DNA from: Prevotella sp.
Lineage (GTDB): Bacteria; Bacteroidota; Bacteroidia; Bacteroidales; Bacteroidaceae
NCBI GenBank assembly: GCA_017965475.1
Contig: JAGCPV010000102.1
Coordinates: 1-42,754 of the forward strand
Length of the DNA stretch: 42,754 bases
Direction of reading: 5' to 3'
Shown here: one piece after another, positions 7,603 through 14,544 of the stretch
Numbering within the stretch: position 1 is the first letter of the stretch
Layout of the letters: each line of letters opens with the position of its first letter
Position numbers and translations under genes: made by a program
Notes under the pieces: model-generated
Database searches by the model: none
What the model saw: only the letters and a program-made list of their open reading frames with translations
What the model was told of the DNA's origin: nothing

Positions 7603-8667
7603 TTACAATATGGGCAGGATACGCTCCCATACAAGGTTGAGTTCACCCTGTAGGTCGCCGTTGTCAGAGGTGATGGCAATGACGGCGTTCTTGTCAGGCA
7701 CGACGATGATATATTGACCGCGAGCACCATCGGCACGGAAACAACCGGGCCGACAACGCCACATCTGATAACCGTAACCTTGCATCCAGTCGCTGGTTTC
7801 TTTGGTCATACCTTTAGCCGCGGCATCCTCCATACGTGTGCCAGGATTGATGCTCTCCACCTGCTTCTTCGACATCTCGGCAACCCATTCAGCGGGGATA
7901 ATCTGCTGGCCGTTCCACTCACCCTGCTGGAGCAGCAGTTGGCCCATCTTTGCCAAATCCTCGGTTTTGAGGTATAGTCCCCAACCGCCACAATTGATAC
8001 CCTGCGGACTCTCCTCCCACTTAGGCTTATCTATATGAAGAGGCTGGAAGAGGCGGGAGTCAAGATAATCTACCACCTTTTCACCTGTGACCTTCTGTAC
8101 GATGGCAGAGAGCATGTAAGTGCCAAGGCTGTTGTAGAGGTAGAACGTGCCAGGCTCATGTACCACAGGATGAGCGAGAAAAGCCTCGACCCACTCAGCA
8201 TCGGGATTGCTACGGAAGGAAGGTTCCACGTCGTGACCGCACGACATTGTCAACAGGTCGCGTACGGTCATCGCTTTCAGATTGTCGCTCACCTCAGCAG
8301 GCAGTTCGTCGGGGAAGAAGTCGATGACCTTGTCAGTTAGTGCCATCTTCCCGTCGTCAATGGCAAGACCTACGGCAGTAGCAGTAAAGGTCTTACTGAC
8401 GGAATGGAGCACATGCGGCACGGTATCTACACCCTCGCTCTGCCAGCGGCTGTAGATGACGCTGCCATCCCGGACAATCATCACGCTGTGGATGTCCATC
8501 GAGTCGCTGGCAGCCTGCTCAAAGAAGCCGTCCATGGCCTTAGCCACACTGTCAGGAGTTTCCGCACGAGGCAGATCGATAATCTCTGCCGTTTCCTTCA
8601 CGTTGTTTTTACATGCCGTCAGTGCCATCAGCACAAAAGCGGCGATAAAAAACTTCTTTCGTCTCAT
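7603..8667 (-). CDS. Serine hydrolase lipoprotein, class C beta-lactamase-like fold
   Basis: 354 residues from the ATG at 8667 (a GTG at 8718 lies inside the promoter box and is unlikely). Signal MRRKKFFIAAFVLMALTAC ends in a lipobox with Cys19, so it is a lipoprotein. The beta-lactamase/PBP-fold hydrolase domain has the SxxK motif SVSK with nucleophile S89 and K92, and a Y178-N-S where many relatives have YxN. Such proteins include esterases, D-aminopeptidases and beta-lactamase-like enzymes; resistance is not implied. It is the first gene of the operon and is followed after one base by a symporter, suggesting that it liberates the compound that the symporter imports. Confidence 0.85.
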   Translation of the reverse strand: MRRKKFFIAAFVLMALTACKNNVKETAEIIDLPRAETPDSVAKAMDGFFEQAASDSMDIHSVMIVRDGSVIYSRWQSEGVDTVPHVLHSVSKTFTATAVGLAIDDGKMALTDKVIDFFPDELPAEVSDNLKAMTVRDLLTMSCGHDVEPSFRSNPDAEWVEAFLAHPVVHEPGTFYLYNSLGTYMLSAIVQKVTGEKVVDYLDSRLFQPLHIDKPKWEESPQGINCGGWGLYLKTEDLAKMGQLLLQQGEWNGQQIIPAEWVAEMSKKQVESINPGTRMEDAAAKGMTKETSDWMQGYGYQMWRCRPGCFRADGARGQYIIVVPDKNAVIAITSDNGDLQGELNLVWERILPIL

Positions 8668-8717
8668 AATCTTAGTCTTTTGTTGGGCTTGTTTATAAAC
8701 TATCCTAAATATCGCCA

Positions 8718-8725
8718 CAAATTTA
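8718..8725 (-). promoter_or_regulatory. Promoter -7 box for the four-gene leftward operon
   Basis: The + strand reads caaattta, i.e. TAAATTTG on the minus strand, 50 bases before the ATG at 8667. It sits back-to-back with the rightward box at 8748-8755. Confidence 0.6.
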
Positions 8726-8747
8726 GCAATAATTCCGTAATTATTAG

Positions 8748-8755
8748 TAACTTTG
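8748..8755 (+). promoter_or_regulatory. Promoter -7 box for the D-2-hydroxyacid dehydrogenase gene
   Basis: TAACTTTG, 57 bases ahead of the preferred start at 8812 and only 14 bases before an upstream ATG at 8770. The spacing favours the later start. Confidence 0.6.
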
Positions 8756-8811
8756 GCCTCTAATTTTAAATGATTTTAGGTATTATGAGTGTGACAGACC
8801 AGATTAGAATG

Positions 8812-9759
8812 ATGATAGTAATACTTGATGGATATACGGCGAATCCTGGGGATTTGTCATGGAAGGGATTGGAGGCGTTGGGCGAGGTGACAGTGTATGA
8901 CCGCACGAAGCCAGAAGAAACGGTGGCGAGGGCGGCCAATGCGGAGATCGTGTTGACCAACAAGGTCGTTATCAACAGGGAGGTCATCGCGCAACTGCCT
9001 CAGCTGAGATATATCGGTGTGCTGGCAACGGGCTATAACGTGGTGGATATCGAGGCTGCCCGCGAACGGGGAATCATCGTGACCAACGTTCCTGCCTATA
9101 GCACAGAGAGCGTGGCGCAGATGGTGTTCGCGCACCTGTTGACCGTGACAAACCGTACGGAACATTATGCCATTCTGAATCGTAATGGACGCTGGAGCAC
9201 AAATCCAGACTTCTGCTATTGGGATACGGAGATGACTGAACTGGCAGGCAAGACCTTCGGCATCGTGGGATTGGGGAATATCGGCAGTCGTGTCGCTCAG
9301 ATCGCACTCGCCTTTGGCATGAAGGTGAAGGCGCTGACCAGCAAAAACGCAGATGCCCTACCCACTGGTATCGAGAAAGCTTCATTGGAGGATCTGCTCG
9401 CAACCTCTGATGTTGTGTCGCTGCACTGTCCATTGACAGAGAAAACCCGTCAGATGATCAATGGCGAGACATTACGGCTGATGAAGTCCACAGCCATTCT
9501 CATTAATACAGGCCGTGGGCCGTTGGTCGATGATCAGGCCGTAGCCAAGGCACTCGAAGAAAAGAGGCTTGCCGCTTTCTGTACCGACGTGCTCACTGAG
9601 GAACCACCAAAGGCTGATCATCCGCTATTGAAACAGCCGAACGCCTTTATCACCCCACATATCGCATGGGCCACGAAAGAGGCTCGCGGTCGTCTGATAC
9701 AGGTGGCTACAGACAATGTCCGCTCGTTTCTAAGCGGACAAGTTATCAATATGGTCTGA
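8812..9759 (+). CDS. D-2-hydroxyacid dehydrogenase (glycerate dehydrogenase-like)
   Basis: 315 residues from the ATG at 8812. ATGs at 8770 and 8809 are in frame, but family members begin MxIVxLDGYTxNPGDLSW and the later start fits that. The Rossmann motif GLGNIGSRVAQIALAFGMKV lies mid-protein, and the catalytic set is visible: Arg in NTGRGPLVDD, Glu in TEEPP, His in TPHIAW. It reduces 2-oxoacids such as hydroxypyruvate or glyoxylate with NAD(P)H in the cytosol. It is transcribed divergently from the serine hydrolase operon through a shared 90-base region, so a metabolic link through 2-hydroxyacids is plausible. Confidence 0.9.
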   Translation: MIVILDGYTANPGDLSWKGLEALGEVTVYDRTKPEETVARAANAEIVLTNKVVINREVIAQLPQLRYIGVLATGYNVVDIEAARERGIIVTNVPAYSTESVAQMVFAHLLTVTNRTEHYAILNRNGRWSTNPDFCYWDTEMTELAGKTFGIVGLGNIGSRVAQIALAFGMKVKALTSKNADALPTGIEKASLEDLLATSDVVSLHCPLTEKTRQMINGETLRLMKSTAILINTGRGPLVDDQAVAKALEEKRLAAFCTDVLTEEPPKADHPLLKQPNAFITPHIAWATKEARGRLIQVATDNVRSFLSGQVINMV

Positions 9760-9773
9760 ATACAGAGGGGCCG

Positions 9774-10478
9774 TTAATCCTCCTTCACAATGGGATAGAG
9801 TTCGATGAACTCGCCCTGATGGTTCTGTCCATCATTGATCAGTTCGGCAAACTTCTGACCGACGGTCTCGATATCGTGGAATCCCGGAAGGGCCATGTTA
9901 CCATTGAGGTCGGTGGTGGTGGGACCTGGGTGAACGGAGAAGATTTCCACAGGTGTGTTGCTCTGCTGAAATTCGATGGCCATCACACCCATCATCGCGT
10001 TCTGTGCAGCCTTGCTGGCAACATAGGCCAGTGGGTGCCAATAAGGACTGATCTCTGAAGGAACCGTGATATTGGCAATACGGCCACTGTTCTTGGCGAT
10101 CAGAGGGATCAGGGCCTTGGTGAGGGCAAAGGTGCCAACGAAGTTCACATCGAGTGTCTCACGGATCACACTGATCTCCGTATGTTCGCTATCGACGCTC
10201 ATATCACCAGGGATACCAGCATTGTTTACGAGCAACGACAACCCTGGGTATTTCTCACTGATCTCCTGAGTGGCCTTTTCTATATTGGCGAGATCCTTCA
10301 GTTCGATGTTCACCCACCCAAGTACGTCAATGCCTTGCGCCTTCAATTCGCCGATGGCTTTGGTGGCACGCTGCTCATCGCGAGCGCCGATAACGACTTT
10401 CCAGCCACTAAGGCCGAGATGTTTGGCTATTCCAAATCCGATGCCCTTATTGGCACCTGTTACTAATACTGTCTTCAT
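9774..10478 (-). CDS. Short-chain dehydrogenase/reductase
   Basis: 234 residues from the ATG at 10478; upstream TTG extension is excluded because it would run through the promoter box. Classical SDR: TGANKGIGFG for the dinucleotide, NNAG at about residue 84 and YVASKAA with catalytic Tyr and Lys, preceded by a Ser in the VPSEIS segment. Likely NADP-linked carbonyl reduction in the cytosol; the substrate is not identifiable. It converges on the D-2-hydroxyacid dehydrogenase and is divergent from an Lrp/AsnC gene across about 115 bases, which makes the regulator a candidate controller. Confidence 0.88.
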   Translation of the reverse strand: MKTVLVTGANKGIGFGIAKHLGLSGWKVVIGARDEQRATKAIGELKAQGIDVLGWVNIELKDLANIEKATQEISEKYPGLSLLVNNAGIPGDMSVDSEHTEISVIRETLDVNFVGTFALTKALIPLIAKNSGRIANITVPSEISPYWHPLAYVASKAAQNAMMGVMAIEFQQSNTPVEIFSVHPGPTTTDLNGNMALPGFHDIETVGQKFAELINDGQNHQGEFIELYPIVKED

Positions 10479-10501
10479 CTTATTATTCTGTTTAGTCGCT
10501 G

Positions 10502-10509
10502 CAAAGGTA
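10502..10509 (-). promoter_or_regulatory. Promoter -7 box for the SDR gene
   Basis: The + strand reads caaaggta, i.e. TACCTTTG toward the ATG at 10478. This box settles the start choice of that gene. Confidence 0.65.
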
Positions 10510-10560
10510 CTGTAAATTACATTTCCCTCCAAATAATTTGCAGAATTCGGAAAATATATC

Positions 10561-10568
10561 TAATTTTG
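10561..10568 (+). promoter_or_regulatory. Promoter -7 box for the Lrp/AsnC gene
   Basis: TAATTTTG, 26 bases before the ATG at 10595. The frame is open further upstream but the box rules those starts out. Confidence 0.65.
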
Positions 10569-10594
10569 CAGCGGAAAAAGAAAAATATTCTATT

Positions 10595-11059
10595 ATGGCA
10601 TATACACTGGACGAGACCGACCTGCAGATTCTGAAGACCCTGCAGAAAAACGCGAAACTGACCACAAAGGAACTGGCTGATGCCGTGCACCTGACCCCTA
10701 CCCCTGTGTTTGAACGTCAGAAAAGACTCGAGCGTCAGGGATATATCAGGAAATATGTGGCTGTGCTGGATCCGGAGAAACTGGGACAGGGGCTACTCGT
10801 GTTCTGCAAGGTGAAACTGAAGCAGATCAACCACGAAATTGCCGACTCCTTCGTACGACGCATCCAGCGGATCCCTGAGGTGACAGAGTGCTACAACACC
10901 TCTGGAGCCTATGATTATTTACTAAAAGTGCGCGCACGAGACATGAAGCAATATCAGGAGTTTGTACTCAACAAACTGGGTGAGATAGACAGTCTGGCTT
11001 CACTGGAAAGTACCTTCGTAATGAGTGAGGTAAAACAGGACTTCGGCATCAGTATTTAG
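10595..11059 (+). CDS. Lrp/AsnC-family transcriptional regulator
   Basis: 154 residues, the usual family length, with start MAYTLDETDLQILKTLQ. Residues 6-65 form the AsnC-type winged helix-turn-helix (KLTTKELADAVHLTPTPVFERQKRLERQGYI), and residues 70-150 the RAM/AsnC ligand-binding domain with EVTECYNTSGAYDYLLKV. Such proteins form octamers or dimers and sense amino acids or related metabolites. Its promoter is 50 bases from that of the divergent SDR gene, and autoregulation is common in the family. An A/T-rich stem follows the stop codon. Confidence 0.92.
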   Translation: MAYTLDETDLQILKTLQKNAKLTTKELADAVHLTPTPVFERQKRLERQGYIRKYVAVLDPEKLGQGLLVFCKVKLKQINHEIADSFVRRIQRIPEVTECYNTSGAYDYLLKVRARDMKQYQEFVLNKLGEIDSLASLESTFVMSEVKQDFGISI

Positions 11060-11078
11060 CAAAAAAAGCCTTTTTTTG
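11060..11078. terminator. A7/T7 stem after the Lrp gene, candidate terminator
   Basis: C-A7 at 11060-11067 pairs with T7-G at 11071-11078 around a three-base loop (gcc). The T-run forms part of the stem, which gives a weak terminator usable in both directions. Confidence 0.4.
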
Positions 11079-11120
11079 AAAAAAAATGCTATAAAATTTC
11101 GGTATCTCACTGAAAAACAG

Positions 11121-11128
11121 TATCTTTG
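11121..11128 (+). promoter_or_regulatory. Promoter -7 box for the HU gene
   Basis: TATCTTTG, 69 bases before the HU ATG. The transcript should begin about at the stem-loop at 11133. Confidence 0.7.
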
Positions 11129-11132
11129 CAGT

Positions 11133-11156
11133 CCGAAATCGAAGATTATCGGTTTT
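11133..11156 (+). promoter_or_regulatory. Stem-loop at the predicted 5' end of the HU mRNA
   Basis: CCGA-AATC pairs with GATT-(a)-TCGG around a GAA loop, followed by TTTT at 11153-11156. It starts about five bases after the -7 box, so the mRNA would begin with this hairpin. It may protect the 5' end or attenuate transcription. Confidence 0.4.
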
Positions 11157-11196
11157 ACACATTATTAATATAAAGGAAATTATAAAGAAATAAGAA

Positions 11197-11472
11197 ATGA
11201 CAAAGGCAGAAATCATCAACAAAATCGCTGACGAGACAGGTGTTGCTAAAAAGGATGTTGCCACCACAGTAGAGGCCTTCATGGAGGAGATTCGCCAGAG
11301 CCTTGCAGAGAACAAGGAAAATGTCTATTTGAGAGGATTCGGTACATTCATTGTGAAGCGTCGTGCACAGAAGACCGCCCGCAACATCTCCAAGAACACG
11401 ACGATCATTATCGATGCCCATGACTTCCCGGCATTCAAGCCCTCGAAGAGTTTCATTGAGAAGATGAAGTAA
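11197..11472 (+). CDS. HU-family DNA-binding protein
   Basis: 91 residues, typical HU/IHF length. It begins MTKAEIINKIADETGVAKKDV, with the two-helix N-terminal dimer core, followed by the GFGTFIVKRRAQKTARNISKNT arm with its conserved basic residues and FKPSKSF at the C-terminal strand. It bends and compacts DNA as a dimer. In place of the usual proline at the arm tip (ARNPxT) the sequence has ARNISKNTT, as in other Bacteroidota HU paralogues. It is the first gene of an HU / 29-residue protein / RNase G block. Confidence 0.93.
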   Translation: MTKAEIINKIADETGVAKKDVATTVEAFMEEIRQSLAENKENVYLRGFGTFIVKRRAQKTARNISKNTTIIIDAHDFPAFKPSKSFIEKMK

Positions 11473-11495
11473 TTAACATTTAATATCATATTATT

Positions 11496-11585
11496 ATGCC
11501 AAACGGAAAAAAGAAGAAGGGCCACAAGATGGCAACCCACAAGCGTAAGAAGAGACTGCGCAAGAATCGTCACAAGAGCAAGTAA
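11496..11585 (+). CDS. 29-residue highly basic protein, possible small ribosomal protein (bS22/mS38-like)
   Basis: A short frame from ATG 11496 to TAA 11585 that standard size cut-offs miss. It has 29 residues of which 15 are Lys or Arg and 3 are His, with no acidic residue. The core HKMATHKRKKRLRKNRHK resembles the KM-x2-HK-x2-K-x2-RK pattern of the AURKAIP1/COX24 domain (mitochondrial mS38 and actinobacterial bS22), as I recall those sequences. Its position, 23 bases after HU and ahead of RNase G, is the same that I associate with other Bacteroidota genomes. The coding assignment is strong; the ribosomal role is inference. Confidence 0.75.
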   Translation: MPNGKKKKGHKMATHKRKKRLRKNRHKSK

Positions 11586-11618
11586 GCACTTGTTGTGACA
11601 AAAAGAGAAATGAAAGGA

Positions 11619-11666
11619 GTGTGCCGGACTATTCGAAGAGAATAGCGGCACACCCTTTCGGGTTTT
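11619..11666 (+). terminator. Strong stem-loop plus small GC hairpin in the RNase G leader
   Basis: GTGTGCCG (11619-11626) and CTATTC pair with GAATAG and CGGCACAC (11646-11653), with a two-base bulge and a five-base loop. It is followed directly by CCC-tttc-GGG and TTTT at 11663-11666. It can act as the terminator of the small-protein transcript or as a 5' regulatory element for the RNase gene 23 bases further on. Confidence 0.55.
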
Positions 11667-11688
11667 AACGATCATCCCCAAGATTAAA

Positions 11689-13263
11689 ATGACAAGTGAA
11701 GTAATCATTGATGTTCAGCCGAAAGACATCTCCATAGCCCTGCTCGAAGACAAGCAGCTGGTAGAGTACCAGCAGGAGCAGCGCACAGTGTCGTTCTCGG
11801 TGGGTAACATCTACGTGGCAAAGGTGAAGAAGCTGATGCCCGGACTCAACGCCTGTTTCGTCGATGTCGGCGCAGAGCGTGTGGCCTTCCTGCATTATCT
11901 TGACCTGGGGAATCAATTCTACTCTTACGAGAAATACCTGAAACAGGTAGCCAGCGACCGCAAGAAGCTCTATCCGATCCAGAAAGCCAACATTCAGCAA
12001 CCCCTCAAGAAGGACGGCAGTATCGCCAACACGCTGAAGGTGGGTCAGGAGATACTCGTTCAGATCGTCAAGGAACCCATCAACACGAAGGGTCCGCGTC
12101 TGACTTGTGAGCTGAGTTTTGCAGGCCGCTATCTGGTTCTCATTCCCTTTGATGACAGCATCTCCGTCTCCACAAAGATTAAGCGAGGTGAGGAGCGCAG
12201 TCGTCTGAAACAGCTGATCCAGAGTATCAAGCCGAAGAACTTCGGTGTCATCGTGCGCACGGTAGCAGAAGGAAAGCGTGCCGCTGAACTCGACGCCGAA
12301 CTGAAGATCCTGCTGAAACGATGGGAAGAAACGATCACGAAGGTACAGAAGACAACAGAGCGTCCACAACTGTGCTTTGAGGAGGAAAGCAGATCAGTGG
12401 CTCTTCTTCGTGACTTGTTCAATCCTACATACGACGGTATCCACGTCAATGACAGCGGCATCTTCGAGGAAATCAAGAACTACCTGGGGCTCATCGCTCC
12501 GGAGAAGAAGGAGATTGTGAAGCTCTATAGCGGCACAGTGCCTATCTTCGACAATTTCGGTGTGACCAAACAGCTGAAATCAGGCTTCGGCAAGACTGTC
12601 AACTACAAACATGGTGCCTATCTGATCATTGAGAGTACGGAGGCTATGCATGTGGTTGACGTGAACAGCGGCACCCGTATCAAGAAGGAGAATGACCAAG
12701 AGGCTAATGCCCTTGAGACCAACCTCGGCGCTGCAGACGAACTGGCCCGTCAGTTGAGACTGCGGGATATGGGCGGTATCATCATCGTGGATTTCATCGA
12801 CATGAAACTGCCGGAAGACCGTCAGATGCTTTATGAGCGGATGTGTAAGAACATGCAGAAGGACCGTGCCAAGCACAATATCCTGCCGCTTTCGAAATTC
12901 GGACTGATGCAGATCACCCGTCAGCGTGTACGTCCGGCTATGAGCGTCAATGTCGAAGAGACCTGTCCTACCTGTTTCGGAAAAGGAACCATTAAGTCGA
13001 GTATCCTTTTCACGGATACCCTGGAGAGTAAGATTGACAATCTGGTCAACAAGATCGGAATCCACAAGTTCTACCTGCACGTGCACCCCTACGTGGCAGC
13101 CTACATCAACAAAGGACTTTTCAGTCTGAAACGGCAGTGGCAAATGAAATACGGACTCGGTGTCCGTGTGATCCCCTCTCAGAAACTGGCCTTCCTGCAA
13201 TACGAGTTCTACGATGAAGATCGGCAGTTCATTGATATGCAGGAGGAAATAGAAACGAAGTAA
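11689..13263 (+). CDS. rng: Ribonuclease E/G family (RNase G-like)
   Basis: 524 residues, ATG at 11689, close to the usual RNase G length. N-terminal S1-type domain from about residue 36 (SVGNIYVAKVKKLMPGLNACFVDVGAERVAFL), then the RNase E/G catalytic region with VVDVNSG (DNase I-like active-site strand) and IIIVDFIDM for Mg2+ binding. Next comes the zinc-link CPTCFGKG near residue 426, which joins two protomers. It cleaves single-stranded A/U-rich RNA, with roles in rRNA maturation and mRNA decay. No C-terminal degradosome scaffold is present. A strong hairpin lies just upstream, and leader-based autoregulation is known for RNase E. The glycosyltransferase gene follows after 19 bases. Confidence 0.93.
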   Translation: MTSEVIIDVQPKDISIALLEDKQLVEYQQEQRTVSFSVGNIYVAKVKKLMPGLNACFVDVGAERVAFLHYLDLGNQFYSYEKYLKQVASDRKKLYPIQKANIQQPLKKDGSIANTLKVGQEILVQIVKEPINTKGPRLTCELSFAGRYLVLIPFDDSISVSTKIKRGEERSRLKQLIQSIKPKNFGVIVRTVAEGKRAAELDAELKILLKRWEETITKVQKTTERPQLCFEEESRSVALLRDLFNPTYDGIHVNDSGIFEEIKNYLGLIAPEKKEIVKLYSGTVPIFDNFGVTKQLKSGFGKTVNYKHGAYLIIESTEAMHVVDVNSGTRIKKENDQEANALETNLGAADELARQLRLRDMGGIIIVDFIDMKLPEDRQMLYERMCKNMQKDRAKHNILPLSKFGLMQITRQRVRPAMSVNVEETCPTCFGKGTIKSSILFTDTLESKIDNLVNKIGIHKFYLHVHPYVAAYINKGLFSLKRQWQMKYGLGVRVIPSQKLAFLQYEFYDEDRQFIDMQEEIETK

Positions 13264-13282
13264 ATGCTATAAAGGTCTATCT

Positions 13283-14467
13283 ATGTTGGCACTAAAAATT
13301 CTGTTCTGGGCATGTCTGCTCATCGTGTTCTACACCTATATCGGGTATGGAATCATTCTATATATCATCATCCGGCTCAAGCGGCTCTTCAGAGGAAAGC
13401 CTCAGAAGACCGCCCTGCCGAGTGACGAGGAACTACCCACCATGACCCTGATGATCTGTGCCTACAATGAGGAGGATGTAGTAGCAGAGAAGATGGAGAA
13501 CACCCTGGCCATCGACTACCCCAAGGACAAATTCCGCATCATGTGGGTCACTGACGGCAGTAACGACCGTACCAACGAGTTGCTAAAAGCCTACCCTGAG
13601 GTAGATATCGTTTTCAGTCCTGAGCGCAGAGGAAAGTCAGCAGCCCTGAAGCACGGTCTCCGTGAGCTTCAGACACGCTACGTGGCCTTTACCGATGCGA
13701 ACACCATGGTCAACACTGGTGCCCTTCGCGAGATTGCCCGTCTGTTCATGGATCCGACGGTAGGCTGTGTGTCTGGTGAGAAACGGGTCGCTGCCAAGAA
13801 GGAAGGTGAGATGGCTGCTGAGGGCGAAGGTCTCTACTGGCGCTATGAGAGCACCTTGAAAAAATGGGACAGTGAACTCTACTCCGCGATGGGCGCAGCA
13901 GGAGAGCTCTACGCCATCGACCCCACGATGGTGAGGGAAGTGCCCGACGAAGCCTTATTGGACGATTTCATGATGTCGATGTATGTCGTCCAGGACGGCA
14001 AGCGCATTGCCTACTCCCCTGATGCCTACGCTCAGGAATACGGTTCTGCCAATATCCATGAAGAGTCGAAGCGCAAACGGCGTATCGCAGCCGGTGGTCT
14101 GCAGAGTATCTGGTGGCTCAGAAGTATGATGAACCCGTTCAGCCAGCCACTGGTAACTTTCCAGTACATCAGTCATCGCGTGCTCCGTTGGAGTCTGACA
14201 CCTATTGCCATGATACTACTGCTGATCATCAATATCACCCTGGTAGTTTTGGGCAGTCATCCGGCCTATACCGTCATCTTATGCCTACAGATCCTTTTCT
14301 ATCTGATGGCTTTTGCCGGATGGTTACAGAACCATTACGGACATAAGAACAAACTGCTCTATGCGATCTATTATTTCGTGTTTATGAACCTGAATGTCTT
14401 CCGCGGAATGGTCTATCTGAAAAACCACGGGAAGAGCGGTGCATGGGAAAAAGCGAAAAGAAGTTGA
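13283..14467 (+). CDS. Membrane-bound family 2 glycosyltransferase
   Basis: 394 residues. One N-terminal membrane helix (about residues 5-30), then a GT-A domain at residues 48-260: LMICAYNEEDVVAEKMEN for nucleotide binding, VTDGSNDRTNE, FTDANT as the DxD-like site, and DDFMMSMYVVQDGKRIAYSPDA with the downstream RKRRIAAGGLQS segment that is reminiscent of the QxxRW region of processive synthases. Two to three hydrophobic helices end the protein. Likely substrates are a nucleotide sugar and a growing polysaccharide or lipid on the inner membrane. Co-transcription with RNase G (19-base gap) is probable, with no obvious functional link. Confidence 0.87.
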   Translation: MLALKILFWACLLIVFYTYIGYGIILYIIIRLKRLFRGKPQKTALPSDEELPTMTLMICAYNEEDVVAEKMENTLAIDYPKDKFRIMWVTDGSNDRTNELLKAYPEVDIVFSPERRGKSAALKHGLRELQTRYVAFTDANTMVNTGALREIARLFMDPTVGCVSGEKRVAAKKEGEMAAEGEGLYWRYESTLKKWDSELYSAMGAAGELYAIDPTMVREVPDEALLDDFMMSMYVVQDGKRIAYSPDAYAQEYGSANIHEESKRKRRIAAGGLQSIWWLRSMMNPFSQPLVTFQYISHRVLRWSLTPIAMILLLIINITLVVLGSHPAYTVILCLQILFYLMAFAGWLQNHYGHKNKLLYAIYYFVFMNLNVFRGMVYLKNHGKSGAWEKAKRS

Positions 14468-14507
14468 AAAAAATCAAAATTTATTCTTTTAATTAGAAAA
14501 TAATTAT

Positions 14508-14515
14508 TACCTTTG
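14508..14515 (+). promoter_or_regulatory. Promoter -7 box for the hybrid histidine kinase gene
   Basis: TACCTTTG, 30 bases ahead of the ATG at 14545, in the AT-rich gap after the glycosyltransferase gene. Confidence 0.65.
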
Positions 14516-14544
14516 CAACGATATCCTATGTTGTAATCTCAAAA

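Noticed and set aside
7602-7736. N-terminal extension of the GPH transporter (45 residues)
   Set aside because: It overlaps the end of the serine hydrolase gene, has no conserved sequence, and the ATG at 7601 matches the usual start of the family.
7603-8667. Reading the serine hydrolase as a beta-lactam resistance gene
   Set aside because: The class C-like fold covers many esterases and peptidases; the YxN position is YNS, and the operon points to nutrient use.
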